Source of the DNA: Streptomyces sp. WAC 04229
Lineage (GTDB): Bacteria; Actinomycetota; Actinomycetes; Streptomycetales; Streptomycetaceae
Length of the DNA: 64,000 bases
NCBI RefSeq assembly: GCF_003947455.1
Contig: NZ_QHJH01000018.1
Span: 1 to 64,000 of the forward strand
Reading direction: 5' to 3'
Shown: in pieces, positions 8,108 through 15,960 of the stretch
Layout: every line of letters begins with the position of its first letter
How positions within the stretch are numbered: position 1 is the stretch's first letter
Notes under the pieces: generated by a model
The model's database searches: none
What the model was told of the DNA's origin: nothing
Seen by the model: only the letters and a program-made list of their open reading frames with translations
Program-made: the position numbers and the translations under genes

Positions 8108-9285
8108 CGGGCGAGGTCCTTCCATGCGACGTCCTTGTCGGTGCGCGGCTCGGCGGGCAGGCCCAGGACGCGTTCGGCGACGATGTTGAGCAGGACCTCG
8201 CTGGTCCCGCCCTCGATGCTGTTGCCCTTGGAGCGCAGGTAGCGGTATCCGGCTTCGCGACCGGTGAAGTCCACCAGCTCGGGGCGGCGCATCGTCCAGT
8301 CGTCGTACAGCAGGCCCTCCTCGCCGAGGAGTTCGACCTCCAGGCCGCTGATCTCCTGGTTGAGCCGGGCGAAGTTCAGCTTCACGCCGGCGCCCTCGGG
8401 TCCGGGCTGGCCGGCCACCAGCTGCTGTCGAAGCCGTACGCCGGTGAGCCGGGCGACCTCGGCCTCGACCCACAGGCCGAGCAGCCGCTGGTGCAGGTCG
8501 TGGGTGCGCAGGTCCGGGCGTTCGCGCCAGGTGCCGGCGATCTTGCCGATCATCCCGCCCTCGCGGGGGATCGGGGTACCGCCGATGGCGACGCGCTCGT
8601 TGTTCAGAGTGGTCTGCGCGACCCGCCAGCCGTCGCCGATCTCGCCGAGGCGCCGGGAGTCGGGGATGCGGACGCCGGTGAGGAACACCTCGTTGAACTC
8701 GGCCTCGCCGGTGATCTGGCGCAGCGGCCGGACCTCGACGCCGGGGTCGGTCATGTCGCAGACGAAGTAGGTGATGCCCCGGTGCTTGGGCAGGTCCGGG
8801 TCGGTGCGGGCGATGAGGATGGCCCAGCGGGCGAGGTGCGCGCTGGAGGTCCACACCTTCTGCCCGTCGACGACCCAGCCCTCGCCCTCCCGGACGGCCC
8901 GGGTGCCGAGCGCGGCGAGGTCGGACCCGGCGCCCGGTTCGCTGAACAGCTGGCACCACACCTCCTCGCCGGTCCACAGCGGGCGCAGCAGCCGGCGCTT
9001 CTGCTCCTCGGTGCCGTACTGGAGGATCGTCGGGGCGGCCATGCCGAGGCCGATGCCGATCCGCCGGGGGTCGTTGTCGGGAGCGCCCGCCGCCGCCAAC
9101 TCGGCGTCCACGACGGCCTGGAGGGAGCGGGAGACGCCGAGTCCGCCGAGGCCCTGCGGGTAGTGCACCCAGGCGAGTCCGGCGTCGAAGCGGGCCCTCA
9201 GGAAGTCCAGGCGCTCCGTGGTGGCCGGCGGATGCGCCGCCAGCAACTCCTTCGTACGGGTGCGCAGTTCGGTCGCGTCGGTCAT
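8104..9285 (-). CDS. Acyl-CoA dehydrogenase, catalytic-subunit type
   Basis: A 393-residue acyl-CoA dehydrogenase. FAD-binding signatures are present: CQLFSEPGAGSDLAAL in the middle domain, KVWTSSAHLARWAIL, and the C-terminal SIEGGTSEVLLNIVAERVLG with the acidic residue that some family members use as base. It overlaps the small acyl-CoA dehydrogenase downstream (ATGA at 8104-8107) and the quinone-oxidoreductase-like gene upstream (ATGA at 9282-9285). This gives a three-gene, tightly coupled operon transcribed leftwards from about 10.3 kb. It probably catalyses alpha-beta dehydrogenation of an unknown, perhaps bulky, acyl-CoA. Confidence 0.92.
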   Translation of the reverse strand: MTDATELRTRTKELLAAHPPATTERLDFLRARFDAGLAWVHYPQGLGGLGVSRSLQAVVDAELAAAGAPDNDPRRIGIGLGMAAPTILQYGTEEQKRRLLRPLWTGEEVWCQLFSEPGAGSDLAALGTRAVREGEGWVVDGQKVWTSSAHLARWAILIARTDPDLPKHRGITYFVCDMTDPGVEVRPLRQITGEAEFNEVFLTGVRIPDSRRLGEIGDGWRVAQTTLNNERVAIGGTPIPREGGMIGKIAGTWRERPDLRTHDLHQRLLGLWVEAEVARLTGVRLRQQLVAGQPGPEGAGVKLNFARLNQEISGLEVELLGEEGLLYDDWTMRRPELVDFTGREAGYRYLRSKGNSIEGGTSEVLLNIVAERVLGLPAEPRTDKDVAWKDLAR

Positions 9286-10262
9286 GCGATGGCTCCCTTC
9301 TCCAGCGTCCGGGGTACGACGGCCACCCGGCCGGTCGTCCTGCCGTCGGCGACGCGCTGTACGGCGTCCGCCGCCCCGCCGAGCGGGACCCGTTCGCTCA
9401 CCAGCGGCTTGATCGCGCCCCGCGCGGCGAGGCCGGTGAGCTGTTCGTGGCAGTGCTGGACCAGCTTGGGGTCCTTGGTGTTGTAGAGGCCCCAGTGCAG
9501 GCCGAGGATCGCGTAGTTCTTCACCAGGGCGTGGTTGAGCGCGGGGCTGGGGATGGTGCCGCTCGCGAAGCCGACGACGACGATCCGGCCCTCGAAGGCG
9601 ACGGTCTTGGCGGACTGGGTGTAGGCCTGGCCGCCCACCGGGTCGTAGACCACGTCCGCGCCCCGGCCGCCGGTGGCCTCCTTGACGGCGGCGACGACGT
9701 CCTCGGCGTGCCGGTCGACGACCACGTCGCAGCCCTGTTCCCGGGCGACGGCCGCCTTCTCGGGGCCGCCCACGACACCGATGACGGTGGCGCCGGCGGC
9801 CTTGCCGAGCTGTACGGCCGCGCTGCCGACCCCTCCGGCGGCGGCGTGCACCAGCAGGGTCTCGCCGGCCTCCAGCCGCGCGCGGCGGTGCAGGCCGAAC
9901 CAGCCGGTCTGGTAGCCGATGTGCAGGGCCGCGGCCTCGGCGTCGTCCAGCGCGTCCGGCGCGGGCAGCAGGGCCCGGGCGTCCGCGAGGGCGTACTCGG
10001 CGAAGCCGCCGTGCGGCAGCGCGGGGTTGGCGATGACGCGGCGCCCGTCCTCGGTCTCGCCGCAGATCTCCACGCCCGGCGTGAAGGGCAGCGGCGGCCT
10101 GATCTGGTACTGGCCCCGGCAGAGCAGGGCGTCCGGGAAGTTGATGTTGGCGGCGCGGACCCTCAGCAGGACCTGGCCGTCGCCGGGCGTGGGCGACGCC
10201 ACGTCCTCGAGGCGCATCACCTCGCCCGGCTCGCCGTTCTCGTGCACCTGCCATGCCTGCAT
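9282..10262 (-). CDS. Zinc-binding-type NADPH:quinone oxidoreductase (MDR family)
   Basis: A 326-residue medium-chain dehydrogenase/reductase. The GroES-like half contains ANINFPDALLCRGQYQIRPP and LPFTPGVEICGE; the Rossmann half carries HAAAGGVGSAAVQLGKAAGA, the quinone-oxidoreductase version of the NADPH-binding motif. No structural zinc Cys cluster is visible, so despite the family name it is probably zinc-free. The ATG at 10262 follows GGAGG. It is the first gene of an operon with two acyl-CoA dehydrogenases and may act as an enoyl-CoA or quinone reductase in the same pathway (inference). Confidence 0.9.
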   Translation of the reverse strand: MQAWQVHENGEPGEVMRLEDVASPTPGDGQVLLRVRAANINFPDALLCRGQYQIRPPLPFTPGVEICGETEDGRRVIANPALPHGGFAEYALADARALLPAPDALDDAEAAALHIGYQTGWFGLHRRARLEAGETLLVHAAAGGVGSAAVQLGKAAGATVIGVVGGPEKAAVAREQGCDVVVDRHAEDVVAAVKEATGGRGADVVYDPVGGQAYTQSAKTVAFEGRIVVVGFASGTIPSPALNHALVKNYAILGLHWGLYNTKDPKLVQHCHEQLTGLAARGAIKPLVSERVPLGGAADAVQRVADGRTTGRVAVVPRTLEKGAIA

Positions 10263-10309
10263 GCGGGGCCTCCACCGACTGCGTCGTCCGACCGGGTCAC
10301 TCGCATACT

Positions 10310-10321
10310 AAGCGGTCGCTT
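10310..10321. promoter_or_regulatory. Candidate TetR-type operator upstream of the acyl-CoA dehydrogenase operon
   Basis: The inverted repeat AAGCG-GT-CGCTT lies 48 bp upstream of the first operon start codon and overlaps a -10-like TAGTAT on the minus strand (10310-10305). TetR regulators of fatty-acid genes often use such short palindromes. No TetR gene lies next to this operon. Confidence 0.5.
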
Positions 10322-10387
10322 GCCGATCGGGGAACAGCCCGGGCACGGTCGTGCGTCACGTACCGCCGCCGCGCGCCGGGCGGGCCC

Positions 10388-10963
10388 TCACGTGCGGGCG
10401 GCGGGCCGCGCCCGTACGTGCATGCGCTCGCCCTGCGGGCCGAAGAGGCTGAGGAACTCGGCGGGGCCCTCCCCCGTCGACCCGAACCAGTGCGGCACCC
10501 GGGTGTCGAACTCGGCGGCCTCCCCCGCCGACAGCACCACGTCGTGGTCCCCCAGCACGAGCCGGAGCCGGCCCGAGAGGACGTAGAGCCACTCGTACCC
10601 CTCGTGCGTGCGCGGGTCCGGTTCCTCCTTGCGCGCGGGCTCCAGCACCTTGAACGCCTGGAGGCCGCCCGGCTGCCGGGTGAGGGGCCAGTGCGTGCGG
10701 CCGTGGCGCACGATCGGCTCGGACCGCACGCGGGGGTCGCCCACCGGCGGGGCACCGACGAGTTCGTCCAGCGGCACCTGATGGGCCTGGGCGATCGGCA
10801 GCAGCAGTTCGAGGCTCGGTTTGCGCAGGCCCGACTCCAGCCGCGACAGGGTGCTGACGGAGATCCCGGTGGTCTCGGACAGGGCCGCCAGGGTCACCTC
10901 GCGTTCCTTGCGGACCTGGCGGAGCCGGGGGCCGACACCGGCGAGGACGTCGTCTGCAGTCAT
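10388..10963 (-). CDS. XRE-family regulator with C-terminal cupin
   Basis: A 191-residue transcription factor. The N-terminal HTH (about residues 12-66) reads VRKEREVTLAALSETTGISVSTLSRLESG; the C-terminal cupin domain (about 105-180) includes HEGYEWLYVLSGRLRLVLGD and GEAAEFDTRVPHWFG with metal-binding-type histidines. Proteins of this architecture sense a small ligand in the cupin barrel. It is divergent from the thioredoxin-reductase-like flavoprotein gene, with a 77-bp shared control region containing an imperfect palindrome, so it probably represses itself and that neighbour. Confidence 0.92.
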   Translation of the reverse strand: MTADDVLAGVGPRLRQVRKEREVTLAALSETTGISVSTLSRLESGLRKPSLELLLPIAQAHQVPLDELVGAPPVGDPRVRSEPIVRHGRTHWPLTRQPGGLQAFKVLEPARKEEPDPRTHEGYEWLYVLSGRLRLVLGDHDVVLSAGEAAEFDTRVPHWFGSTGEGPAEFLSLFGPQGERMHVRARPAART

Positions 10964-10966
10964 GTG

Positions 10967-10998
10967 AATATTGCAAATTCGGCAACAAGATTTGTCAA
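10967..10998. promoter_or_regulatory. Divergent control region with imperfect palindrome
   Basis: On the minus strand TTGACAAAT (10998-10990) is mirrored by ATTTGCAA (10978-10971), an inverted repeat with one inserted base. TTGACA also fits a -35 box, with CAATAT (10973-10968) as a possible -10 after a long 19-nt spacer. This would place initiation near the regulator's ATG (10963). Confidence 0.5.
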
Positions 10999-11040
10999 TA
11001 CCGGGGCGAACGGGCGACCTTCTGGGTGGAGGTGGTCACC

Positions 11041-12018
11041 ATGACCCAGAACGTCACCCCTACCCAGACCCCTGCCCAGAGCGAGGACCCCGCCGGGGCC
11101 TACGACGTGGTCGTCGTGGGCGGCGGTGCCGCCGGGCTGTCCGCCGCACTCGTCCTCGGCCGGTCGCGGCTGCGCACGCTGGTCGTCGACGCCGGGGAGC
11201 CCCGCAACACGCCCTCGGACCACATGCAGGGCTACCTGACGCGGGACGGCATGCCGCCCGCCGAGTTCCTGGCGCTCGGCCGGGAGGAGATCGCGCGCTA
11301 CGGCGTGGAGCTGGTCCGCGACCGGGCGGTCGACGTGTCCCGGGACGGGGACTTCGCCGTGCGGCTGGCCGGTGGCGACACCGTGCGGGCCCGCCGGCTG
11401 ATCGTCACCACCGGGCTCAAGGACGAACTGCCGGCCGTGCCGGGGGTCGCCGAGCGGTTCGGCCGGGACGTGCTGCACTGCCCGTTCTGCCACGGCTGGG
11501 AGGTGCGCGACGGACACTTCGGCGTGCTCGCCACCAGCCCGCTCAGCGTGCACCAGGCGCTGATGGTGTCCGGCTGGTCGGACGACGTGACGCTCTTCCT
11601 GCACACCGTCGCCGAGGAGGAGCTGAGCGACGACGACCTGCGCCGCCTGGCCGCGGCCGGGGTCAAGGTGGTCCCCGGCGAGGTCGCCGCCCTGCGGATC
11701 GAGGACGACCGGCTCACCGGGGTCCGCCTGGCGGACGGCTCGGCCCACGACCGCTCGGTCGTGTTCGTCGCCCCGCGGGCCGTCCCGCAGACCGGCCTGA
11801 TGGAGCGGCTGGGCGCGGACCTCCAGGAGACCCCGTTCGGCGCGTACCCGGTGGTCGACCCGACGGGCCGCACCTCCGTCCCCGGCGTGTGGACGGCCGG
11901 CAACGCGATGGGCTTCGGCGAGCAGGTCGTCCACGCGGCCAGCGGCGGCTACCGCGCGGCGGCGGCGATCGCCGGGGACCTGATCATGTCGAAGCTGGAC
12001 GCGACCCTGGCGGAGTGA
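11041..12018 (+). CDS. Thioredoxin-reductase-like FAD/NAD(P) oxidoreductase
   Basis: A 325-residue flavoprotein disulfide reductase. The FAD-binding Rossmann motif VVVVGGGAAGLSAALVLGRS is at about residues 24-43, a redox-active CPFCHGWE (CxxC) lies in the middle domain as in thioredoxin reductase, and the C-terminal VPGVWTAGNAMG segment binds FAD. The second NADPH-binding glycine motif is poorly conserved (GVLATSPLS instead of GxGxxA), so use of NADPH is uncertain. The ATG at 11041 follows GGAGGTGG (11030-11037 region). The gene is divergent from a cupin-type regulator, suggesting ligand- or stress-controlled expression. Confidence 0.88.
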   Translation: MTQNVTPTQTPAQSEDPAGAYDVVVVGGGAAGLSAALVLGRSRLRTLVVDAGEPRNTPSDHMQGYLTRDGMPPAEFLALGREEIARYGVELVRDRAVDVSRDGDFAVRLAGGDTVRARRLIVTTGLKDELPAVPGVAERFGRDVLHCPFCHGWEVRDGHFGVLATSPLSVHQALMVSGWSDDVTLFLHTVAEEELSDDDLRRLAAAGVKVVPGEVAALRIEDDRLTGVRLADGSAHDRSVVFVAPRAVPQTGLMERLGADLQETPFGAYPVVDPTGRTSVPGVWTAGNAMGFGEQVVHAASGGYRAAAAIAGDLIMSKLDATLAE

Positions 12019-12144
12019 GGGGGCGCAAGCGGGGGACGCCGTCCGGCGGGTGCGGATCGCCCGGGACCCGCCGCGCGGCCCCGCCCGCCGAACCCGTCCC
12101 TCCCGCCAGGTGTGCCCCCGCCCTCTCCGGTGCACCATGACTGC

Positions 12145-13683
12145 ATGCTGCTTGCCCGGTTGGCCCAGGTGTCCCGGGAGGTCGCCGAGACGTCGGCGCG
12201 GTCCCGCAAGACCGCCCTGCTCGCGGAGTTGTTCCGGGAGGCGGAGGCGGCGGACGTGCCGGTCGTCATCCCCTACCTGGCGGGACGCCTCCCGCAGGGC
12301 AGGATCGGCGTCGGCTGGAAGGTGCTGGGCCGCGAGGTGACGCCGGCCGCCGAGCCGTCGCTCACCGTGCGCGACGTGGACGCCCGGCTCACCCACCTCG
12401 CCTCGGTGACCGGCACCGGTTCGCAGGCCGAGCGGGCGCGGCTGGTCGGCGAGCTGATGGGCGCGGCCACCGGGGACGAGCAGCGCTTCCTGATCGGGCT
12501 GCTGACCGGCGAGGTCCGGCAGGGTGCCCTGGACGCGGCCGCGGTCGAGGGCCTGGCCGCGGCGACGGACGCGCCCCCGGCGGACGTACGCCGGGCGGTG
12601 ATGCTCGCGGGCTCCCTGCAGACGGTGGCCGAGGCCCTGCTCGCGGAGGGGCCCGGCGCCCTGGAGGGGTTCCGGCTCACCGTGGGCCGGCCCGTGCTGC
12701 CGATGCTGGCGCACAGCGCCTCCTCGGTCGCCGAGGCGGTCGGCAAGCTGGGCACGTGCGCGGTCGAGGAGAAACTGGACGGCATCCGCGTCCAGGTGCA
12801 CCGCGACGGCGACACCGTCCGCCTCTACACCCGCACCCTGGACGACATCACCGACCGGCTCCCCGAGGTCACAGGGGCGGCCCTCGCGCTGCCGGGCGAG
12901 CGGTTCGTCCTGGACGGCGAGGTGATCTCCCTGGACGCGAGCGGACGTCCCCGGTCGTTCCAGGAGACCGCCGGGCGGGTCGGCTCCCGCACGGACGTGG
13001 CGACGGCGTCGCGGGCGGTACCCGTCTCCGTGGTGTTCTTCGACGCGCTGTCCGTCGACGGCCGCGACCTGCTCGACCTGCCGCTGACCGAGCGGCACGC
13101 CGCGCTGGCCCGGCTGGTCCCCGAGCCCGCGCGGGTGCGGCGCGCGCTGGTGGGCGGGCCGGAGGACACGCCGGCCGCCGAGGAGTTCCTCGCCGAGACG
13201 CTGCGGCGCGGCCACGAGGGCGTCGTCGTCAAGGGACTCGACGCCGGCTACAGCGCGGGCCGCCGCGGCGCGTCCTGGCTGAAGGTCAAGCCCGTCCACA
13301 CGCTCGACCTGGTCGTGCTGGCCGCCGAGTGGGGCCACGGCCGCCGCACCGGCAGGCTGTCCAACCTCCACCTGGGCGCCCGCACGGCCGACGGCTCCTT
13401 CGCGATGCTCGGCAAGACCTTCAAGGGCATGACGGACGCGCTGCTGGCCTGGCAGACCGAGCGCCTCGGGCAGCTGGCCGTCGAGGAACACCCCTGGGGC
13501 GTTACCGTACGCCCCGAACTCGTCGTCGAGATCGCCTACGACGGCCTCCAGCGCTCCACCCGCTACCCGGCCGGCGTCACCCTCCGCTTCGCCCGCGTGG
13601 TCCGCTACCGCGAGGACAAACGCCCCGAGGACGCGGACACCGTGGACACCCTGCTCGCCGCCCACCCGGGCGTCGCCCCGTGA
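12145..13683 (+). CDS. ligB: ATP-dependent DNA ligase, LigB type
   Basis: A 512-residue DNA ligase closely resembling mycobacterial LigB over its full length. The N-terminal DNA-binding domain (about 1-200) includes GRLPQGRIGVGWKVL; motif I with the AMP-accepting lysine is EEKLDGIRVQ (Lys near residue 213); motif III is FFDALSVDG, motif IV HEGVVVKG and motif V ASWLKVKPVHTLD. An OB-fold tail follows. It is an accessory ligase beside the essential NAD-dependent LigA, with a role in repair likely but unproven. The ATG at 12145 has no clear ribosome site. It overlaps the Nudix gene (GTGA). Confidence 0.93.
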   Translation: MLLARLAQVSREVAETSARSRKTALLAELFREAEAADVPVVIPYLAGRLPQGRIGVGWKVLGREVTPAAEPSLTVRDVDARLTHLASVTGTGSQAERARLVGELMGAATGDEQRFLIGLLTGEVRQGALDAAAVEGLAAATDAPPADVRRAVMLAGSLQTVAEALLAEGPGALEGFRLTVGRPVLPMLAHSASSVAEAVGKLGTCAVEEKLDGIRVQVHRDGDTVRLYTRTLDDITDRLPEVTGAALALPGERFVLDGEVISLDASGRPRSFQETAGRVGSRTDVATASRAVPVSVVFFDALSVDGRDLLDLPLTERHAALARLVPEPARVRRALVGGPEDTPAAEEFLAETLRRGHEGVVVKGLDAGYSAGRRGASWLKVKPVHTLDLVVLAAEWGHGRRTGRLSNLHLGARTADGSFAMLGKTFKGMTDALLAWQTERLGQLAVEEHPWGVTVRPELVVEIAYDGLQRSTRYPAGVTLRFARVVRYREDKRPEDADTVDTLLAAHPGVAP

Positions 13684-14141
13684 GGCGCAGCGCGGGCCTG
13701 CTGCTGCACCGCCGCGGCCCCGGAGCGGAACTCGAGGTGCTCCTCGGGCACATGGGCGGCCCGTTCTACGCCCGCCGCGAGGCCGGCGCGTGGACGGTCC
13801 CCAAGGGCGAGTACGACCCCGCGGAACCGGCCTGGGACGCGGCCCGGCGGGAGTTCCGGGAGGAGCTGGGGCTGCCGCCGCCCGAAGGCGCCGCCGTCCC
13901 GCTGGGCGAGGTGCGGCAGGCGGGCGGGAAGGTCGTCACGGTCTGGGCCGTCGAGGCCGACCTCGACCCGGCGACGGTCGTACCCGGCACCTTCCGCATG
14001 GAGTGGCCGCCGCGGTCGGGCCGGACCCAGGAGTTCCCCGAGCTGGACCGGGTCGCCTGGTTCCCGGTGGAGCGGGCGCGCGAGGTGATCGTGACGGCAC
14101 AGGCCGCGTTTCTCGACCGGCTGGCTGAGCACTCGCACTGA
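13680..14141 (+). CDS. Nudix hydrolase
   Basis: A 153-residue Nudix protein whose GTG start overlaps the ligase stop (GTGA at 13680-13683). The Nudix box is complete: Gly, five residues, Glu, seven residues, then REFREELGL (roughly residues 44-66). The upstream VPKGEYDPAEPAWDAARRE and the aromatic FRMEWPPRSGRTQEFPELDR loop place it with the predicted NTP pyrophosphohydrolase group. Translational coupling to a LigB-type ligase suggests sanitising a nucleotide relevant to DNA or RNA repair, for example a damaged or adenylylated end (inference). Confidence 0.9.
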   Translation: MRRSAGLLLHRRGPGAELEVLLGHMGGPFYARREAGAWTVPKGEYDPAEPAWDAARREFREELGLPPPEGAAVPLGEVRQAGGKVVTVWAVEADLDPATVVPGTFRMEWPPRSGRTQEFPELDRVAWFPVERAREVIVTAQAAFLDRLAEHSH

Positions 14142-14248
14142 CAAGAGGCGACGCGGTGCGGAAAGCCCGCACCGGACCCGTCCGCGTTGCGGCACCCCGC
14201 ACCACGCGCCAGGGTCGAAGCACGAGCCACCACCCAGGGAGGTCGGTC

Positions 14249-15634
14249 ATGCCCATCGCGACGGTGAATCCGGCGAACGGCGAGACGCTCAGGACGTACG
14301 AGGCCATGGGCGAGGAGGAGATCGAGCGCCGGATCCAGCTCGCGGAGGCCACCTTCCGCACGTACCGGACGACGGCGCTCGACGAGCGCGCCCGGCTCAT
14401 GCACCGGGCCGCCGATCTCCTGGAGGCGGACCAGGAGGAGATCGGCAGGGTCATCACGACCGAGATGGGCAAGCCGGTCAAGCAGGCCCGCGCGGAGGCC
14501 GCCAAGTGCGCCAAGACGATGCGCTGGTACGCCGAACACGCGGCCTCCCTGCTCGCCGACGAGGAGCCCGCGGAGTCCGACGTGAAGGACTCCGGCGCAT
14601 CCCGGGCCCTGGTCCGCTACCGGCCGCTGGGCCCGGTGCTGGCGGTGATGCCGTGGAACTTCCCGCTCTGGCAGGTGATCCGGTTCGCGGCGCCCGCGCT
14701 GATGGCGGGCAACGTGGGGCTGCTCAAGCACGCCTCGAACGTGCCGCAGACCGCCCTGTACCTGGAGGAGCTGTTCCACCGGGCGGGCTTCCCCGAGGGC
14801 TGCTTCCAGACCCTGCTCATCGGCTCGGCGGAGGTGGACGGCATCCTGCGCGACGAGCGGGTGCGGGCCGCCACCCTCACCGGCAGCGAGCCGGCCGGGC
14901 GCGCCGTCGCCGCCACGTCCGGGGAGATGATCAAGAAGACGGTGCTGGAGCTGGGCGGCAGCGACCCCTTCGTCGTCATGCCGTCCGCCGACGTGGACCG
15001 GGCCGCCGAGGTCGCCGTCACCGCGCGCACACAGAACGCCGGGCAGTCCTGCATCGCCGCCAAGCGGTTCATCGTGCACACGGACGTGTACGACGCGTTC
15101 GTGGAACGCTTCACCGCGGGCATGAGGGCGCTGAAGGTCGGCGACCCGCTGGACGAGGAGACCGAGGTCGGGCCGCTCTCCAGCGAGCAGGGCCTGAACG
15201 ACGTGATGGAACTGGTCGACGACGCGAAGCGGGCCGGCGCGACGGTGCTGTGCGGTGGCGAACGCCCCGAGGGCCCTGGCTGGTACTACCCGCCGACCGT
15301 GCTGGCCGACGTGACGCGCGAGATGCGCATCCACCGCGAGGAGGCCTTCGGCCCCGTAGCCACGCTGTACCGGGTGGCGGACCTGGACGAGGCGGTGCTG
15401 ATCGCCAACGACTCGGACTTCGGGCTCAGTTCCAACGTGTGGACCCGCGACGACGCCGACGTGGACCGCTTCGTACGGGATCTGGAGGCGGGCGGCGTGT
15501 ACGTCAACGGGATGACCGCGTCCCATCCGGCGTTCCCGTTCGGCGGGGTCAAGCGGTCGGGCTACGGGCGTGAGCTGTCCGGGCACGGAATCCGGGAGTT
15601 CTGCAACATCACCACGGTATGGCACGGAGCGTGA
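14249..15634 (+). CDS. NAD(P)-dependent succinate-semialdehyde-type aldehyde dehydrogenase
   Basis: A 461-residue aldehyde dehydrogenase. Family motifs are intact: VMPWNFPLWQVIRF, the general-base glutamate in KTVLELGGSDPF, the nucleophile cysteine in NAGQSCIAAKRFIV, and the C-terminal FPFGGVKRSGYGREL. The short N-terminus and NAGQSCIAAKR match the succinate-semialdehyde dehydrogenase (GabD) group, but no GABA genes lie nearby and the physiological aldehyde is unknown. The ATG at 14249 has GGGAGG 6 nt upstream. Confidence 0.92.
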   Translation: MPIATVNPANGETLRTYEAMGEEEIERRIQLAEATFRTYRTTALDERARLMHRAADLLEADQEEIGRVITTEMGKPVKQARAEAAKCAKTMRWYAEHAASLLADEEPAESDVKDSGASRALVRYRPLGPVLAVMPWNFPLWQVIRFAAPALMAGNVGLLKHASNVPQTALYLEELFHRAGFPEGCFQTLLIGSAEVDGILRDERVRAATLTGSEPAGRAVAATSGEMIKKTVLELGGSDPFVVMPSADVDRAAEVAVTARTQNAGQSCIAAKRFIVHTDVYDAFVERFTAGMRALKVGDPLDEETEVGPLSSEQGLNDVMELVDDAKRAGATVLCGGERPEGPGWYYPPTVLADVTREMRIHREEAFGPVATLYRVADLDEAVLIANDSDFGLSSNVWTRDDADVDRFVRDLEAGGVYVNGMTASHPAFPFGGVKRSGYGRELSGHGIREFCNITTVWHGA

Positions 15635-15659
15635 GCCTTCCGCGACTACGATCCCCTTT

Positions 15660-15896
15660 GTGAACCGCGAAGTGACCCTGCCTCTGATCGTCGACGACCG
15701 CGGCACCCTGCAGGTCGCCGCGTCCGACGTGAGCAAGCTGCTGCGCACGGTGGGTGGGCGGTGGCTGCGGCTGGTGGAGGCGGGCGAGGTGACTCTGGAC
15801 GAGGACACGGTCGCGGCGCTCACCATCGAGCTGGCCAAGCTGGCCGACCGGATCGACGTGGCGTGCATCGCCCACAGCAGCGGCCCGTCCTCCTGA
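15660..15896 (+). CDS. Small conserved hypothetical, leaderless
   Basis: A 78-residue acidic cytoplasmic protein with no recognisable domain; the C-terminus is a predicted helix (AALTIELAKLADRIDVACI). The GTG at 15660 lacks a ribosome site, but a -10-like TACGAT (15647-15652) stands 7 nt before it, so the message is probably leaderless. A longer reading from 15570 would overlap the aldehyde dehydrogenase and is less likely. It is convergent with the acyl-CoA dehydrogenase at 15961, with a hairpin between them. Confidence 0.7.
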   Translation: MNREVTLPLIVDDRGTLQVAASDVSKLLRTVGGRWLRLVEAGEVTLDEDTVAALTIELAKLADRIDVACIAHSSGPSS

Positions 15897-15918
15897 CGGC
15901 GCTCCCCGGAGCGGACCG

Positions 15919-15940
15919 GCCCGGCGGGAGATCGCCGGGC
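15919..15940. terminator. Convergent terminator hairpin
   Basis: The perfect 8-bp stem GCCCGGCG/CGCCGGGC (15919-15926 and 15933-15940) with a 6-nt loop lies between the small hypothetical gene and the convergent acyl-CoA dehydrogenase gene. Confidence 0.65.
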
Positions 15941-15960
15941 TCCGGCCCGCCCCGCGGGCA

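Noticed and set aside
12756-13679. Extended plus-strand frame upstream of the Nudix gene as a fusion protein
   Set aside because: The extension overlaps the ligase in another frame and is low-complexity Arg/Pro; the Nudix domain begins normally at GTG 13680.
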